This document shows positions 44,926-54,759 of a stretch of DNA of 54,910 bases, piece after piece. The stretch is from Alkalicoccus urumqiensis (GTDB taxonomy: Bacteria > Bacillota > Bacilli > Bacillales > Salisediminibacteriaceae), in contig NZ_PVNS01000016.1 of assembly GCF_002993335.1 (NCBI RefSeq), positions 1 through 54,910 of the forward strand, written 5' to 3'. The notes beneath the pieces are model-generated. The model saw nothing but the letters and a program-made list of their open reading frames with translations. It searched no databases and was not told where the DNA came from. The position numbers and the translations under genes are program-made. Numbering within the stretch: position 1 is the first letter of the stretch; the number at the start of each line of letters is the position of its first letter.

Positions 44926-45213
44926 CTATTTAGAGAACTGACGGATCACCTGCATTAACTCGTCCATTACAGCGTCTCCATCCCCGTTCTCTACTGCGTT
45001 GGTCACACATCCTTTCGTGTGATCCTCCAGTATTTCATAGCCGGTTTTCTTCAATGCATTCTGCACAGCGCTGAGTTGGATTAAAATATCTATACAGTAC
45101 CGGTCCTCTTCAATCATCTGCTGCAGTCCCCGTACCTGACCTTCCACCCGTCTGAGCCGCTGCTGAAGCTGTTTTTTCTCTTCAGGTGTCCTTGAATGAA
45201 CTTTATGTTCCAT
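44926..45213 (-). CDS. csoR: Copper-sensing repressor CsoR
   Basis: 95 residues, all helical, with the Cu(I) ligands C40, H65 and C69 in 'YCIDIL' and 'EDHTKGC', the complete x-C-H-C set of CsoR. It blocks transcription without copper and leaves DNA when Cu(I) binds. First gene of csoR-copA-copZ, with a matching operator inside its promoter. RBS GAGGGAGG precedes ATG 45213. Confidence 0.95.
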   Translation of the reverse strand: MEHKVHSRTPEEKKQLQQRLRRVEGQVRGLQQMIEEDRYCIDILIQLSAVQNALKKTGYEILEDHTKGCVTNAVENGDGDAVMDELMQVIRQFSK

Positions 45214-45243
45214 ACCGGTTCCTCCCTCTGACTCTTTCTTTTT

Positions 45244-45272
45244 ATACTATACCCAGGTAAGGTATATGTCAA
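45244..45272 (-). promoter_or_regulatory. csoR promoter with CsoR operator in the spacer
   Basis: On the minus strand TTGACA, 17 bases, TAGTAT is a near-consensus promoter. Its spacer holds the pseudo-palindrome ATACC-TTACCTG-GGTAT (45249-45265), the form of CsoR boxes. Repressor binding there would block polymerase directly. Confidence 0.8.
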
Positions 45273-45296
45273 CCGGCGTAGGTTCACGGATATAAC

Positions 45297-45336
45297 GCAG
45301 ACGGCCATGATCGACAAAGCGATGATGGCCGTCTGC
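45297..45336 (-). terminator. Hairpin after bmrD, probable terminator
   Basis: GCAGACGGCCAT/ATGGCCGTCTGC is a perfect 12-bp stem just after the bmrD stop, but no T-run follows on either strand. It may end transcription weakly or protect the mRNA 3' end. Confidence 0.5.
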
Positions 45337-45340
45337 TGAT

Positions 45341-47140
45341 TTATGTTCTCCGCGCTTCTTCTCTGTCTGCCTTTTCTTTCATTTTCTGAAGAGAATACAT
45401 CGCCTCGTATAAACCTTTCTGCTTCAGAAGAGACTCGTGCGTCCCCTTCTCTAAAATAGAACCGTTTTTTAAAACAATGATGGTATCCGCCTTTTTAATT
45501 GTAGACAAGCGGTGGGCGATAACGACGAGCGTCATATGTTCACGCATCGATTCCAGGGCGCGCTGGATCTGACCTTCGGATTCGGTATCCACCGAAGCAG
45601 TCGCTTCATCCAGTATTAAAATTTTCGGTTTTCGGAGAACGGTCCGAGTGATGGAAAGAAGCTGCTTCTCTCCTGCAGAAAGCGACGTCCCCCGTTCGCC
45701 GAGCTGATGGTGATAGCCGTCCGGAAGTTTTTGAATAAAGAGATCGGCGCCTGTGATCTCTGCGGCTCTGCGCACTTCTTTTTCATCTGCTTCCCCGGCG
45801 TACATCCGGATGTTGTCCAGAATGGAGCCTGAAAAAATAAAGGAATCCTGAAGCACCAGACCTACATCGCGCCGGAGCACTTTTTCCGGAACGGCCTCTA
45901 GCGGCTCGGCGTCAAACCGGATTGTTCCACGGTCAGGTGCGTAAAACCGTTCAATTAAATTGATAATCGTACTTTTTCCGCTTCCGGTCGGACCGGCTAC
46001 AGCAAGCATTTCACCTTTTTTCACCGAAAAGGACACATCATCAAGGACAGACGTTCTTCCATCATAGGAAAAGCTTACATGCTCAAATGAAAGGCTCCCA
46101 TTCAACTGCTTCATTGTTTTCGGCTCCGCTTTTGGCGGCGGTTCTTCGTGCTCCATCAGGCGGAAAACTCTGCCTCCTGACACTATCGACTGCTGAAACA
46201 TTGACAGCCGCTGCATAATTTGATTTACCGGCTCAAACATGCGGTCCAGATAGTTAACAAAAGCATAGAGAACGCCGATTTCGACCGGCCCGTTCATCGA
46301 CTGATACCCAAAAAAACCGAGTACGGCCATGAGTGCAGCAATGGAGAGAAGATCCACAGCCGGACGCAGCAGCAGCCCGTCCAGTTTCATCGTCTTCATC
46401 CATGCTTTGTAATGCGCTTTATTCTCTCTGCTAAACGTGTCGATCATTCTCCGCTCCTGCTGAAACTGCTGAATAACCGGCATTCCCTGAATCGATTCAT
46501 TCAGTCTGCTGTTCAGACCACTCAGTTTTTCGCTCATCTCCGCGTAAAATATCGAACTGTAGCGGTGGTAGACAGCAATTAATAAGTACAGTACCGGCAT
46601 TACTGCCAGACACCAGAGTGCAAGCTCCGGCGATAGATAAAACATCGCCGCAAAGACGCCGATGATAAAGAAAATATTCTGCACAAATGCAGCAAGAACG
46701 GTGATATACAATTCTTTGATCTGCTCTGTATCATTCGTAATCCGCGAAATAATTGCTCCATTATTAAAGCGGTCGAAAAACGACATGCCGAGCGACTCAA
46801 CGCTTTGAAACACATCGTTTCGAATTTCCCGTACGATCGCAAGGGACGTTTTTTGAAAAAACAACGATTGATAGTAGTTCATCACGGCGGAACTGAGGTA
46901 CAAAAAGAGGTAAAAACCACCAAGCGCCAGAAGCGGCTCCAGCGGAAAGTATCTCTCTGTCAAATGGTTATCAATGAAGTGCTGGACGAGAAGCGGCCCC
47001 GCAATTTCAGACGCGGTGCCTCCGGCAAGCAGCAGAAAGCTGATCAGCAGCATACGGCGGTGGGGTATCATATACCGGATCAGCCGGCGGACCGTGTCTT
47101 TCTGCTTTAATGGTATTTTTAAGTATTCAAGTGACTGCAC
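45341..47140 (-). CDS. bmrD: Heterodimeric ABC exporter subunit, BmrD/YheH type
   Basis: 599 residues: a six-helix exporter domain (about 25-325) and an ATPase with 'AGPTGSGKST', 'LSAGEKQL' and 'ILILDEATASVD', where the catalytic Glu after Walker B is present. GTG 47140 is chosen because GGAGGTGG precedes it and it lies two bases after the bmrC stop. With BmrC it should form a heterodimer that exports drugs. B. subtilis BmrD is longer, so the orthology is likely but not certain. Confidence 0.83.
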   Translation of the reverse strand: MQSLEYLKIPLKQKDTVRRLIRYMIPHRRMLLISFLLLAGGTASEIAGPLLVQHFIDNHLTERYFPLEPLLALGGFYLFLYLSSAVMNYYQSLFFQKTSLAIVREIRNDVFQSVESLGMSFFDRFNNGAIISRITNDTEQIKELYITVLAAFVQNIFFIIGVFAAMFYLSPELALWCLAVMPVLYLLIAVYHRYSSIFYAEMSEKLSGLNSRLNESIQGMPVIQQFQQERRMIDTFSRENKAHYKAWMKTMKLDGLLLRPAVDLLSIAALMAVLGFFGYQSMNGPVEIGVLYAFVNYLDRMFEPVNQIMQRLSMFQQSIVSGGRVFRLMEHEEPPPKAEPKTMKQLNGSLSFEHVSFSYDGRTSVLDDVSFSVKKGEMLAVAGPTGSGKSTIINLIERFYAPDRGTIRFDAEPLEAVPEKVLRRDVGLVLQDSFIFSGSILDNIRMYAGEADEKEVRRAAEITGADLFIQKLPDGYHHQLGERGTSLSAGEKQLLSITRTVLRKPKILILDEATASVDTESEGQIQRALESMREHMTLVVIAHRLSTIKKADTIIVLKNGSILEKGTHESLLKQKGLYEAMYSLQKMKEKADREEARRT

Positions 47141-47142
47141 TT

Positions 47143-48885
47143 TTACTCCACCTCCGAACGTCCGGAAAGCTGCTGTGCCTGATGCATCCACTTATACCAG
47201 CCCTCTGACTGCATCAATTCCTCATGCGTTCCTTTTTCCGTCATCCAGCCGTCATCGAGTACAATTATGAGATCTGCGTGGGAGATCGTTGACATACGGT
47301 GGGATGTAATAAACGTTGTTCTGCCTCTGCGCGCCTTTTTCAAACCGGCCAGTACATGAGCCTCCGTCTCTGCATCCACAGCAGATAGCGCGTCATCGAT
47401 AAACAGCATTTCCGGATTTTTGAGGAGTGCTCTTGCGATGGAAAGCCGCTGCTTCTGACCTCCGGAGAGCGTCACGCCCCGCTCGCCGACAAATGTCTCG
47501 TACCCGTCCGGCATCGCTTGTATATCATTGTGAATACCGGCAGCCTCTGCTGCAATTTTCATTTCCCGCTCCCCGGCATCCGGAGAGGCGAATAACAAGT
47601 TTTCCCGGATCGTCTGTGAGAAGAGGAAATGGTCCTGAGGAACGAGTGCACCTGCCCCGCGGAGAGCGTCCAGGCGGTATTCTTCAAGTCGTGTGCCGTC
47701 AACCATAACAAAACCTTCCTGAGGATCCATATCGCGCATTAGCAGGCGGAGAAGCGTTGATTTGCCGCTGCCTGTTCTTCCTGCAATACCGACCGTACTG
47801 CCCCGGGGTACGTGAAAATGAACGTGATGAAGCCCCTCTTCCGTCCCTGGATACACTGCTTTTTCCAGCGACACCGAAATGTCCCCTTCCGGCTTGGCCG
47901 CTCTTGCTTTCTCTGCTTCCTGCACGTCCGGAGATTCTTTCAGAAGGCCGCGGATTCTATCGTATGAAGCTCTGCCCCGCTCCACAATATTAAAAAACCA
48001 GCCGAACGCAAGCATCGGCCAGATCAGGAGGCCGAGGTAGACTGTAAAGCTTGTCAGCTGACCGATTGTCATATCCCCCGAAACAACATAAACCGAACCG
48101 AAAACAACTGTCAGGAGATACGAGCTTCCGACAACGAGAGAAATCGTAGGATCAAACAGCGCGTCGACTCTTGCTACGGCTTCATTCTTTTTTACGACTT
48201 CTTCGGAGCGGTAACGAAAATCTTCCTGATCTTTTTCCTCCATACCGAATGCTTTCGTGACCCGGATTCCGCTCATGCTCTCCTGCACTTTGTTGTTTAA
48301 ATCAGAGAAAGCCTCCTGGGCTCCTTTGAACCGCTGGTGAAGCATTGTTCCATACCGGCTCGTCAAATAGGCCATGAGCGGCATCGGTATGAGCGCGATT
48401 AATGTGAGCTCCCAGCTGATAAGGAATGCCATGGCAGCAATCACGAATCCCCCCATCGTCACCGAATCCACCAATGTGAGCACCCCGGCTCCTGCAGTCT
48501 GTTCGACTGCACGAATATCATTTGTCGCATGCGCCATTAAATCTCCCGTACGGCGCCGCTGATAAAAGCCAAACGACATATTCAGATAATGCCGGTACAG
48601 CTGATCTCTCAACTGTCTGGCCAGTTTAATCGAAGCCCCGAATATAAATATGCGCCAAATATACCGGAGAATGTAGCTGCTCACACCGATCGCGGCCAGA
48701 ACTGCGAGCCACCGCCACAAGAACGCACTGGTTACTCGGTTTTCCGTAATCGCATCAACGATGATACCAACTACATACGGCGGGATCAGCGTCAGGGCAG
48801 ATACTGCCATAAGAATAAGGATTCCTGCTGTATATTTTTTTCGTTCCTGCTTAAAATACCATGCGAGATCAAGAAAAACGCGCAT
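47143..48885 (-). CDS. bmrC: Heterodimeric ABC exporter subunit, BmrC/YheI type
   Basis: 580 residues: six membrane helices, then an ATPase with 'AGRTGSGKST', 'LSGGQKQR' and 'MLFIDDALSAVD'. Asp replaces the catalytic Glu after Walker B, the degenerate site expected of the BmrC-like half of such dimers. ATG 48885 follows AAGAGG and overlaps the selU end by 17 bases, so the exporter pair is translated in line with selU. No bmrB-like leader gene is seen. Confidence 0.84.
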   Translation of the reverse strand: MRVFLDLAWYFKQERKKYTAGILILMAVSALTLIPPYVVGIIVDAITENRVTSAFLWRWLAVLAAIGVSSYILRYIWRIFIFGASIKLARQLRDQLYRHYLNMSFGFYQRRRTGDLMAHATNDIRAVEQTAGAGVLTLVDSVTMGGFVIAAMAFLISWELTLIALIPMPLMAYLTSRYGTMLHQRFKGAQEAFSDLNNKVQESMSGIRVTKAFGMEEKDQEDFRYRSEEVVKKNEAVARVDALFDPTISLVVGSSYLLTVVFGSVYVVSGDMTIGQLTSFTVYLGLLIWPMLAFGWFFNIVERGRASYDRIRGLLKESPDVQEAEKARAAKPEGDISVSLEKAVYPGTEEGLHHVHFHVPRGSTVGIAGRTGSGKSTLLRLLMRDMDPQEGFVMVDGTRLEEYRLDALRGAGALVPQDHFLFSQTIRENLLFASPDAGEREMKIAAEAAGIHNDIQAMPDGYETFVGERGVTLSGGQKQRLSIARALLKNPEMLFIDDALSAVDAETEAHVLAGLKKARRGRTTFITSHRMSTISHADLIIVLDDGWMTEKGTHEELMQSEGWYKWMHQAQQLSGRSEVE

Positions 48886-49945
48886 GATGCTGAACCTCTT
48901 CATCTACACGCTGCCTGATGGTCTCATAAATACGATGTTCATCCACGCTGCGTAGATTGATCGTTGTAATAGACTGCTTCTCGACATATTCCCCCTGCTT
49001 ATGTCCATACCTCGGATCGTAATAATGCTTCAGCAGCGTTTCAAACAAAGCTGGATAATTTCCCGCTGCCGCAGCCTGATCCACCATTTCTGCCGGCTCC
49101 GGTTTGAGTCTTTTTTTCAGACGGTCCACCGCTTCCTGAAACGCGTCGGCATGCTTTCCCGGCTCGTATTCCTCAAGGAGACTTTTCACCCGGCGGTCCA
49201 TGGAATCTTCCAGTTCCAGAAAGGTGCCTTCCTCTTTCACTTGTTCAAGCCATGTCGGCAGAATCACGGGACCGATCCTCCTGCTTTCCGCTTCCAGCAG
49301 AATATAGGGTTCTTCCTCCAGCTCCCGCAGACGCTGTACTAAAAGCCATTCGAACATTTTCTGCGAACGCTTTTGCATGCCGATATGACCGAAGATGGAT
49401 CCCCGGTGGCTTGCGAGCTGTTCAAGATTAACGACTGGATATCCCTCTTCGGCCAGCTTCTCCAGCCAAATTGTTTTCCGTGTTCCTGTGTTGCCGCTGA
49501 TGACGACAGCTTTCCACTCCAATTGGGAAAGCCGATCCAGTTCAGCCTGCACCCATCTTCTTGCTGAGCGGATGCCTCCGTCCATCTGATACACGTCAAA
49601 ACCGAGACTGTCCAGAAGAGACACGAACGTTCCGCTCCTCATACCACCTCTCGCACATGCAATTACTACTGGTTTATTCGTTTCAGATTCGATAGATTCC
49701 ATCGTTTTGTAAAACGCCGGCAGTTTCTCCGAAAACATGCGGATGCCGATCTGCTTTGCTTCCTGTGGACTTTTCTGCTTATATGCCGTTCCGACCTCCG
49801 CCCGTTCTTCATTGGAGAAGAGCGGAAAATTAATACTCCCGGGAATAGAAAATTCGGCAAATTCTCCCGGCGAGCGGACATCGATCACCGGAAGCTCCAT
49901 TCTCTCCGCCTCTTCAAACGTTACTGCAGGTAATGGCCGTCCCAT
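48869..49945 (-). CDS. selU: tRNA 2-selenouridine synthase SelU (MnmH)
   Basis: 358 residues. An N-terminal rhodanese domain (about 10-135) with the active C97 in 'CARGGMRSG' is followed by a P-loop domain (about 145-345). It replaces sulfur by selenium in wobble 2-thiouridines of tRNA, using selenophosphate from SelD, via a geranylated intermediate. The P-loop reads G151-N-T-G-T-R156-K-T158; the Gly normally before Lys is Arg, from codon CGG at 49480-49478. This may weaken nucleotide binding or be a sequence error. It is first in a run with the bmrCD exporter. Confidence 0.9.
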   Translation of the reverse strand: MGRPLPAVTFEEAERMELPVIDVRSPGEFAEFSIPGSINFPLFSNEERAEVGTAYKQKSPQEAKQIGIRMFSEKLPAFYKTMESIESETNKPVVIACARGGMRSGTFVSLLDSLGFDVYQMDGGIRSARRWVQAELDRLSQLEWKAVVISGNTGTRKTIWLEKLAEEGYPVVNLEQLASHRGSIFGHIGMQKRSQKMFEWLLVQRLRELEEEPYILLEAESRRIGPVILPTWLEQVKEEGTFLELEDSMDRRVKSLLEEYEPGKHADAFQEAVDRLKKRLKPEPAEMVDQAAAAGNYPALFETLLKHYYDPRYGHKQGEYVEKQSITTINLRSVDEHRIYETIRQRVDEEVQHHARFS

Positions 49946-49965
49946 AGTAATCTCCTTTCCATACG

Positions 49966-50002
49966 CAAAAGAGCTGCACGGTCCTATGCCGTGACAGCTC
50001 TC
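49966..50002 (-). terminator. yneF terminator
   Basis: On the minus strand AGAGCTGTCACGG pairs with CCGTGCAGCTCT (one mismatch), followed by TTTTG. Confidence 0.75.
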
Positions 50003-50045
50003 TTAATGACAGTGTTCCGGAAACGGCTGCGCCGCGGACTCCGTT

Positions 50046-50267
50046 TTACTTATCCTGTGCGTTATTCATCGCTTTCATCATTTGATTGATCTTTTTCTGC
50101 GATGGATTCATTCCCATCTGCATCATCATGACTCTCAGCATTTTCTCATTGATCGGCGGATTTTTCTTCATGTAATTCATCATATACTTCCGCGCAATAA
50201 AGAAACCAAGCGCAACGCCTGCTAAGAGTGCAACGACGATGAGCAGGATAGCGAGCCATAGTTGCAT
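50046..50267 (-). CDS. yneF: UPF0154 family protein YneF
   Basis: 73 residues with one N-terminal membrane helix (about 3-24) and a conserved cytosolic '[35 protein letters not shown]', the UPF0154 signature. Function unknown; conserved and short in Firmicutes. RBS AAGGAGGGTC precedes ATG 50267. It follows tkt as in B. subtilis, except that yneE is missing. Confidence 0.93.
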   Translation of the reverse strand: MQLWLAILLIVVALLAGVALGFFIARKYMMNYMKKNPPINEKMLRVMMMQMGMNPSQKKINQMMKAMNNAQDK

Positions 50268-50372
50268 CGCCTGACCCTCCTTCGTTCGTTACTGCAAAAT
50301 ATGAACCTTTATAAGTATACATGAGTGAAGTTCATTTGCAAAGGACCTCGGTACTTTTCGCTCTGCATTTCT

Positions 50373-50413
50373 AAAAAGAAAACACGAACGGACTGAAGGA
50401 AAGTCCGTTCGTG
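50373..50413 (-). terminator. tkt terminator
   Basis: On the minus strand CACGAACGGACT/AGTCCGTTCGTG is a perfect 12-bp stem followed by TTTTCTTTTT, 13 bases after the transketolase stop. Confidence 0.92.
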
Positions 50414-50425
50414 CAGAAAATTGTT

Positions 50426-52423
50426 TTATTTGTTGAGAAGCTTTTTGAAACGGGCTGCAGCATTTTCCGGAGTAAATCCGTACTCTTCCATGATTTTACC
50501 ACCAGGTGCGGAGGCTCCGAATGTGTTAATTCCGAGAACATCCCCCTGAATACCTGTATAGCGCTCCCACCCAAGCGGGGAAGCTACTTCCATAGCAAGA
50601 CGGGCTGTAACATTGGAAGGCAGCACGCTTTCTTTATAGTCGTCGGACTGCTGATCAAAGCGGTCCCAGCTCGGCATCGACACAACAGCCGTGTGAATGC
50701 CTTCTTTTTCGAGAAGTTTCTGTGTTTCCACAGCAAGTGACACTTCTGAACCTGTGGCCAGCAGCAGTCCCTGCGCTTCTCCATTGGCATCGCTCACAAC
50801 GTAACCGCCGCGGCGGACGCCTTCTTCTGCCCGTTCCTTTGTTTCAGGCAGTGTAGGAAGTCCCTGACGCGTCAGTACAAGCGCATGCGGCGTTTCATTG
50901 GATTCCATGGCCAGTCTCCATGCAGCAGCTGTCTCATTCGCATCTCCAGGCCGGATTAGAGAAAGACCCGGCATTGCGCGGAGTGCCGGCAGCTGTTCGA
51001 TCGGCTCATGTGTCGGTCCATCTTCACCGACAGCGATGCTGTCATGAGTGAAGACAAATGTAGCCGGTGTCTGCATAAGCGCGGACAGGCGGAGTGCCGG
51101 ACGCAGGTAATCGGAAAAGACAAAGAATGTCGCGCCGAACGGTTTTAGTCCGCCGTGCAGAGACATACCGTTAACAGCTGCAGCCATAGCGAATTCACGT
51201 ACGCCGAACCAGATATTTCTGCCTGCGTAGTTGTCGCGGCTGAAATTATCTTCCCCTTTCATCATCGTCTTCGTAGATGATGCAAGGTCTGCGGAACCAC
51301 CGAAGAACTGTGGAACTTTCGGCGCGATCGCGTTGATGACATCGCCGCTTGAAGCTCGTGTAGCCGGAGAGTCTCCTTCTTCAAAGACAGGAATGTCGCT
51401 GTCCCAGCCTTCCGGAAGTTTTCCGGCAACGGCGTTCTCAAACTGTTCACCGAGCTCTGGATAGTCTTTTTTGTACGATTCAAGCAATTTGTTCCACTGT
51501 TCTTCATGCGCTGCACCTTTTTTCTTCAGCTCGTCAAAGTGCGCTTTTACTTCTTCCGGAATGTGGAACTCTTCTTCGTAATCCCAGCTGTATGCTTCTT
51601 TGGCAGCTGTAACTTCATCTTTTCCGAGCGGAGCACCGTGGGAAGCGGACTTTCCGCTCTTATTTGGAGAACCGTAGCCGATGACTGTCTTCACTTCGAT
51701 CATTGTCGGACGGCTGTCCTGCTTCGCTTCTGCTACTGCTTTCGTAATCGCGTCGAGATCATTGCCATCCTCTACGCGGATAACCTGCCAGCCGTAAGCT
51801 TTAAACCGGTCCTCCACACTTTCGGAAAACGACTCATGAAGATCACCATCCAGGGAAATATCATTGGAATCGTAAAGAACGATGAGCTTTCCGAGCTGGA
51901 GATGCCCTGCAAGGGAAGCAGCTTCTGCAGAAACACCTTCCATTAGATCGCCGTCACCGCAGATGCTGTACGTATAATGATCCACGAGCGGGTAGCCTTC
52001 TTTGTTAAACGTTGCACCCAGGTGCGCTTCAGCCATCGCAAATCCGACGGACATGGCGAATCCCTGACCGAGCGGTCCAGTCGTTGCTTCTACGCCCGGA
52101 GTATGACCGAATTCCGGATGGCCCGGTGTACGGCTTCCCCACTGACGGAAGTTTTTCAGATCATCGAGCGTCACGTCATATCCCTGCAGGTGGAGCAGGC
52201 TGTATAACAGCATCGAACCGTGTCCTGCAGAAAGGACAAACCGGTCGCGGTTAAACCAGTTTGGATTAGCCGGGTTATGCTGCATAAATTCAGTAAATAC
52301 TTTGTACGCCATCGGTGCAGCACCCATCGGCATTCCCGGATGGCCCGAGTTTGCTTTCTCAATGCTGTCGATCGACAGTGTACGGATGGTATTAATTGAA
52401 AGCTGATCTACATTTTTCGTCAT
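50426..52423 (-). CDS. tkt: Transketolase
   Basis: 665 residues, normal length. The thiamine diphosphate site '[18 protein letters not shown]...YDSNDIS', the N-terminal '[20 protein letters not shown]' and the C-terminal '[11 protein letters not shown]' are standard. It moves two-carbon units in the pentose phosphate pathway. A sigma-A type promoter lies at 52469-52497, and it ends at a strong terminator, so it is transcribed alone. Confidence 0.96.
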   Translation of the reverse strand: MTKNVDQLSINTIRTLSIDSIEKANSGHPGMPMGAAPMAYKVFTEFMQHNPANPNWFNRDRFVLSAGHGSMLLYSLLHLQGYDVTLDDLKNFRQWGSRTPGHPEFGHTPGVEATTGPLGQGFAMSVGFAMAEAHLGATFNKEGYPLVDHYTYSICGDGDLMEGVSAEAASLAGHLQLGKLIVLYDSNDISLDGDLHESFSESVEDRFKAYGWQVIRVEDGNDLDAITKAVAEAKQDSRPTMIEVKTVIGYGSPNKSGKSASHGAPLGKDEVTAAKEAYSWDYEEEFHIPEEVKAHFDELKKKGAAHEEQWNKLLESYKKDYPELGEQFENAVAGKLPEGWDSDIPVFEEGDSPATRASSGDVINAIAPKVPQFFGGSADLASSTKTMMKGEDNFSRDNYAGRNIWFGVREFAMAAAVNGMSLHGGLKPFGATFFVFSDYLRPALRLSALMQTPATFVFTHDSIAVGEDGPTHEPIEQLPALRAMPGLSLIRPGDANETAAAWRLAMESNETPHALVLTRQGLPTLPETKERAEEGVRRGGYVVSDANGEAQGLLLATGSEVSLAVETQKLLEKEGIHTAVVSMPSWDRFDQQSDDYKESVLPSNVTARLAMEVASPLGWERYTGIQGDVLGINTFGASAPGGKIMEEYGFTPENAAARFKKLLNK

Positions 52424-52468
52424 GTGTCACTATCCCTGCCTTTGCTGAATTTTTTCATCACTCTGTTA

Positions 52469-52497
52469 ATGATATCTTTTTCTGAGAGGTTAGACAA
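52469..52497 (-). promoter_or_regulatory. Predicted tkt promoter
   Basis: On the minus strand TTGTCT, 17 bases, TATCAT lies about 46 bases before the tkt ATG. The rest of the 207-base gap to ynzC holds only the ynzC terminator. Confidence 0.55.
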
Positions 52498-52608
52498 CCT
52501 CCGCCGGAGAGATTTCTGACGATTTCTTCTGGTGCAAACGATTGTTTCTGCGCGGTTCTGCCGGAAATAATTATTTGACGCTCGACGGCTGGACGCAGTT
52601 AATTAGTC

Positions 52609-52646
52609 AAAAAAACCGGCATGTATCATTTTAATGATACAGCCGG
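52609..52646 (-). terminator. ynzC terminator overlapping its last codons
   Basis: On the minus strand CCGGCTGTATCATT pairs with AATGATACATGCCGG (one bulge), followed by TTTTTTT. The 5' arm is coding sequence for the last residues of ynzC, and the stop codon lies in the loop and 3' arm. Confidence 0.87.
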
Positions 52647-52864
52647 CGCTTTTTTTCCTGCTTCAGTTTGGCAGGAGTGACATCGTTTCCTTCTTCGTCT
52701 ACAACTTTGACAGAGCTTAACTGATTTTTAAAGGAGCTGCGGACATTTTTCAAATACTCATTCCGGAGCTGCTTCTGCTCTTTTTGTTCCTTTAAAGAGA
52801 GGCCGTCTGATTTCGCCTTTCTGGCCAGCTCATTAATTCGATCCAGTTTATCCTGACTAATCAT
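52631..52864 (-). CDS. ynzC: DUF896 protein YnzC
   Basis: 77 residues, the usual length. The N-terminal helical hairpin 'LDRINELARKAKSDGLSLKEQ' and 'RNEYLKNVRSSFKNQL' define DUF896. Function is unknown, possibly SOS-linked through its operon. ATG 52864 follows GGGGGATTCC; a start four codons earlier would lie in that site. It follows yneB, as in B. subtilis yneA-yneB-ynzC. Confidence 0.93.
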   Translation of the reverse strand: MISQDKLDRINELARKAKSDGLSLKEQKEQKQLRNEYLKNVRSSFKNQLSSVKVVDEEGNDVTPAKLKQEKKRRLYH

Positions 52865-52911
52865 GGAATCCCCCATTTCTTATGTCATGATAACGAATCT
52901 GTCTTCGGGAT

Positions 52912-53855
<944 letters not shown>

Positions 53856-53877
53856 GTTGTTCGCTCCTTTGTTCGCA

Positions 53878-53982
53878 GGAATATTTGTTCGCTTTGTTAT
53901 CCATAGTGTATCTGGAACGCGTGTTCGTGTCAAGCAGCAATTAGAACGAACGTTTGCAAAACCTGTGTTCTCATGGTAGACT
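53878..53982. promoter_or_regulatory. yneA/lexA divergent promoters with three LexA boxes
   Basis: Three sites fit the Bacillus SOS box CGAAC-N4-GTTCG: 53914-53927 (GGAACGCGTGTTCG), 53943-53956 (AGAACGAACGTTTG) and 53878-53891 (GGAATATTTGTTCG, one mismatch). The first is in the 17-base spacer of the yneA promoter (minus strand TTGACA 53933-53928, TACACT 53910-53905). The second touches the lexA -35 (TTGCAA 53954-53959, TAGACT 53977-53982). LexA can thus repress both genes. Confidence 0.88.
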
Positions 53983-54039
53983 CTTCTATAAGAATAAGTG
54001 TTATGTATTCACAATTATTAGACGAAAGAGGTGCTGCAC

Positions 54040-54663
54040 GTGTCTAAATTATCGCTCCGTCAGCAGGCGATACTTGATTTCATACGAACAGAAGTGCGCG
54101 AAAAAGGATATCCCCCTTCTGTCAGAGAAATCGGTGAAGCTGTCGGACTTGCTTCCAGTTCAACGGTCCATGGTCATCTTTCCCGCCTGGAAAAGAAAGG
54201 ATATATCCGCAGGGATCCTACGAAACCACGCGCCATCGAAGTGATCGGCCAGGAGGAAGATTCTCCTTCGCTTCCTGAAACGGCGTCTGTATCCGTTCCG
54301 GTTATTGGTAAAGTTACAGCCGGTTCTCCAATTACAGCGATTGAGAACGTAGAGGAGTACATTCCACTGCCTGCCAACTTTGCCCACGATGAGGATTCCT
54401 TCGTTCTTGAAATCGCAGGAGATTCTATGATCGAAGCTGGCATTTTTGACGGTGATTATGTCGTTGTTCGCCCCCAGCACTCCGCTGATAACGGGGATAT
54501 TGTCGTCGCGATGACGGAAGATAATGAAGCGACGGTCAAGCGCTTTTTCAAAGAGGACCGCTATTTCCGCCTTCAACCGGAGAACGCCTCCATGGAGCCA
54601 ATTTTACTCGATTATGTACAGATTCTCGGCAAAGTAGTCGGTGTATTCCGTTCCATTCATTAA
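54040..54663 (+). CDS. lexA: SOS repressor LexA
   Basis: 207 residues starting with GTG at 54040 behind AAAGAGGTG. An N-terminal winged helix-turn-helix (1-65, '[23 protein letters not shown]') is followed by an S24 peptidase domain with cleavage site A94-G95, S129 ('AGDSM') and K167 ('ATVKRF'). RecA-driven self-cleavage switches on DNA repair genes. It is divergent from yneA and ends at a clear terminator. Confidence 0.97.
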   Translation: MSKLSLRQQAILDFIRTEVREKGYPPSVREIGEAVGLASSSTVHGHLSRLEKKGYIRRDPTKPRAIEVIGQEEDSPSLPETASVSVPVIGKVTAGSPITAIENVEEYIPLPANFAHDEDSFVLEIAGDSMIEAGIFDGDYVVVRPQHSADNGDIVVAMTEDNEATVKRFFKEDRYFRLQPENASMEPILLDYVQILGKVVGVFRSIH

Positions 54664-54680
54664 TCATATACCGAACGTGT

Positions 54681-54716
54681 AAAAAGCTTTCAGCTGATCA
54701 GCTGGAAGCTTTTTTG
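54681..54716 (+). terminator. lexA terminator
   Basis: AAAAAGCTT-CAGCTG/CAGCTG-AAGCTTTTTT is a near-perfect long palindrome 17 bases after the lexA stop. Confidence 0.92.
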
Positions 54717-54759
54717 TATCGTGTTCACCCCTTTATTCCGTTAGCACCTCTGGAGAAGG

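Noticed and set aside
47143-48885. BmrC as a damaged gene because of the missing catalytic Glu
   Set aside because: Asp at this position is the normal degenerate site of heterodimeric exporters; the partner BmrD keeps the Glu.
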